This document shows, in pieces, positions 62,871 through 64,000 of a stretch of 64,000 nt of DNA. The notes below the pieces were generated by a model that was not told where the DNA came from, ran no database searches, and saw nothing but the letters and a program-made list of their open reading frames with translations. Origin of the DNA: Nocardia mikamii NBRC 108933 (GTDB taxonomy: Bacteria; Actinomycetota; Actinomycetes; Mycobacteriales; Mycobacteriaceae); assembly GCF_001613505.1 (NCBI RefSeq), contig NZ_BDCM01000025.1, positions 62,001 to 126,000 of the forward strand. Reading direction: 5' to 3'. How positions within the stretch are numbered: position 1 is the stretch's first letter; each line of letters begins with the position of its first letter. The position numbers and the translations under genes were made by a program.

Positions 62871-63914
62871 CTAGCGCGGCCCCCAGGTCCGCGCGATACC
62901 GAGCCCGGCCGCCAGCGCGTCCCACGCCGACGGCAGGGCGGCGGTGAAATCCGGCCAGGAATGCGTCCCCGCGGGGATGTAGCGCACGGTGGCCGGGATG
63001 TTCAGTTGCGCGAGCCGCGCGGCGAACCGTTCGGTGCACGTGCGCGCACCCGCCTCCAGCGCCACACCTCCGCCCGCGGAACGCAGCGCACCGGCGACGT
63101 CGTGCGCGGTGGCGATCGCGGTCAGATCCGGTGGGCTCGGCAGGCCGGTGGCCGCCGACAGATAGATCGGTGTGCCGCGCAGGGTATCGGCGCCCAGATA
63201 ACTGTCGTGCGCCGCCCATTCCGGCGAATTCGGTGGGCCCCACAGGTTTTCGGGGTTCCCGCCGCGCGAGGCCACGGTGATGCGGGTGACAGCCTGGCCG
63301 ACCTCGTCGGCGGTCGAATAGCAACCGCTGATACCCGCGACCGCGCGATAGAAGCCCGGATGACGCTGGGCCAGCATCATCGCCGCCTGCGCGCCCATCG
63401 ACACTCCCGCGATCGCCCGGCGTCCGTCGGAACGCAGATATTTCTCCACGATCGGCGGCAGTTCGTCGACGAGGAAGGTCTCCCAGCGATTGAGGCCCAG
63501 GTTCTGGTCGTAATGGTCCCAGTCGGCGTACATACTGCCGACGCCGTCGCCGGGGAGCACCACGTCCACCGGTTTGCCGGCGAAGAAGCGCGCCGCCTCG
63601 CCGTCGGTGAGCCAGCCCGAGGTCGCCGCACCCTCGACGCCGTCGAGAAGATAGAGGGTGGGCCGGGGTTCGCTCCCGCCACCGTGCAGCACATCGATGG
63701 GCACCACCCGATGCATCGCGGCGGAGGCGACATACAAGCGGTCCCAGCCCGGTCCGCGCGTTTCGGTGCGCACCAGTTCCGTTCGCGTCACGGCGGGATC
63801 GATCACCGGCGGGGCCGCGGGCGGGGGCGCGGCGGGATCGGCGCACACCGGAGCGGCCGCCATCGCGCCGGCGGCCACGGCCAGGGCGGCGCCCAGCGCC
63901 GCACGGGTGATCAC
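62871..63914 (-). CDS. Second secreted antigen-85-like esterase
   Basis: This 347-residue protein has a signal peptide (ALGAALAVAAGAMAAAPVCA) and the antigen-85/esterase-D fold: PTLYLLDGVEGAA near residue 85, the nucleophile elbow AGVSMGAQAAMMLAQ around residue 170 and histidine in AGTHSWPDFT near residue 325. It differs strongly in sequence from the other copy at 59322-60344 and probably has another acceptor. GTG start overlaps the stop of the next upstream gene (GTGA), so the two are coupled. Confidence 0.86.
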   Translation of the reverse strand: MITRAALGAALAVAAGAMAAAPVCADPAAPPPAAPPVIDPAVTRTELVRTETRGPGWDRLYVASAAMHRVVPIDVLHGGGSEPRPTLYLLDGVEGAATSGWLTDGEAARFFAGKPVDVVLPGDGVGSMYADWDHYDQNLGLNRWETFLVDELPPIVEKYLRSDGRRAIAGVSMGAQAAMMLAQRHPGFYRAVAGISGCYSTADEVGQAVTRITVASRGGNPENLWGPPNSPEWAAHDSYLGADTLRGTPIYLSAATGLPSPPDLTAIATAHDVAGALRSAGGGVALEAGARTCTERFAARLAQLNIPATVRYIPAGTHSWPDFTAALPSAWDALAAGLGIARTWGPR

Positions 63915-64000
63915 CGCTGCACCACCGCCGAAGCGTCCGCGACCGCCGTCTCCCGGGCGCGCGCTCGTTCCCGTCGTTCCCGGAAGCGGTCGGCCGCCTT
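63911..64000 (-). CDS. Partial gene, C-terminal end only
   Basis: The last 29 codons of a gene run in from the right edge: a strongly basic tail (ADRFRERRERARARE) ending AVVQR. It overlaps the antigen-85-like gene by GTGA, so it is in the same operon. Nothing can be said about function. Confidence 0.6.
   Translation of the reverse strand, partial: KAADRFRERRERARARETAVADASAVVQR

Noticed and set aside
1..64000. tRNA, rRNA, CRISPR array, insertion sequence
   Set aside because: No T-loop or acceptor pairs, no regularly spaced repeats and no transposase motif were noticed. A tRNAscan or IS search was not run.

Overview
The window is high-GC actinobacterial DNA, most likely from Nocardia or a close relative in the Mycobacteriales. 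The evidence is gene content, not a database match: steroid-ring genes of the KshA/KstD/HsaA/HsaC type, F420-type enzymes, a mycothiol-dependent DinB-like protein, homologs of Mycobacterium tuberculosis Rv1733c and of the Rv0958/Rv0959 pair, a SigK-like sigma factor, antigen-85-like esterases, an IdeR-type iron box and a PknD-type NHL propeller. Starts are often GTG, and stop/start overlaps (ATGA, GTGA) are frequent. I saw no rRNA, tRNA, CRISPR array or insertion sequence.

Layout. 26-5471 (minus): a compact steroid-ring operon, hsaA-hsaC-kstD-kshA plus a small Cys-rich protein, running off the left edge. 5698-11453 (plus): a large membrane protein joining a NACHT NTPase, a polytopic membrane region and a six-bladed PknD-like NHL propeller, followed by a two-HKD phospholipase D-fold protein. 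This is the best candidate for an undescribed system. 11605-16144 (minus): NmrA-like, quinone-oxidoreductase-like and HD-domain genes, then a secreted and a membrane protein. 16589-25661: a molybdenum hydroxylase operon (FAD subunit, fused 2Fe-2S/Mo subunit, membrane-anchored double ABM protein, an unrecognised 359-aa protein, a deaminase) facing xdhC, then tatA and a PucR-type regulator.

25688-32188: HAD phosphatase, small membrane and acidic proteins, nitroreductase, hydrolases, DedA, two hydrolase relics and an IdeR-like iron box. 32274-41697: mycothiol-dependent protein, FAD oxidoreductase, then a SnoaL/hydrolase/MFS operon convergent with a giant LuxR (LAL) regulator, a Ddn-like protein and an MFS exporter. 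41694-44230: a PLP enzyme coupled to that exporter, a small membrane protein behind copper-box-like palindromes, and a SigK-like sigma factor. 44673-54729: stress-type genes (KGG, DUF5709, CsbD, SHOCT), two STAS paralogs sharing an almost identical upstream element, a ChlI/ChlD-like AAA/VWA pair, an F420 oxidoreductase and an RsbW-like ATPase. 54956-64000: a NuoL-like C-terminal relic, a TIGR01777 epimerase, a LigB dioxygenase, an ABC1 kinase, and a run of secreted esterase, lipase and DUF218 proteins, ending in a cut-off gene.

The steroid genes carry out successive steps of A/B-ring opening. The molybdenum operon, XdhC and PucR together point to oxidation of a purine or other N-heterocycle. 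The two STAS proteins, the RsbW-like ATPase and the small stress proteins suggest a partner-switching general-stress circuit. Functions are homology judgements made by reading the sequence; no search was run.
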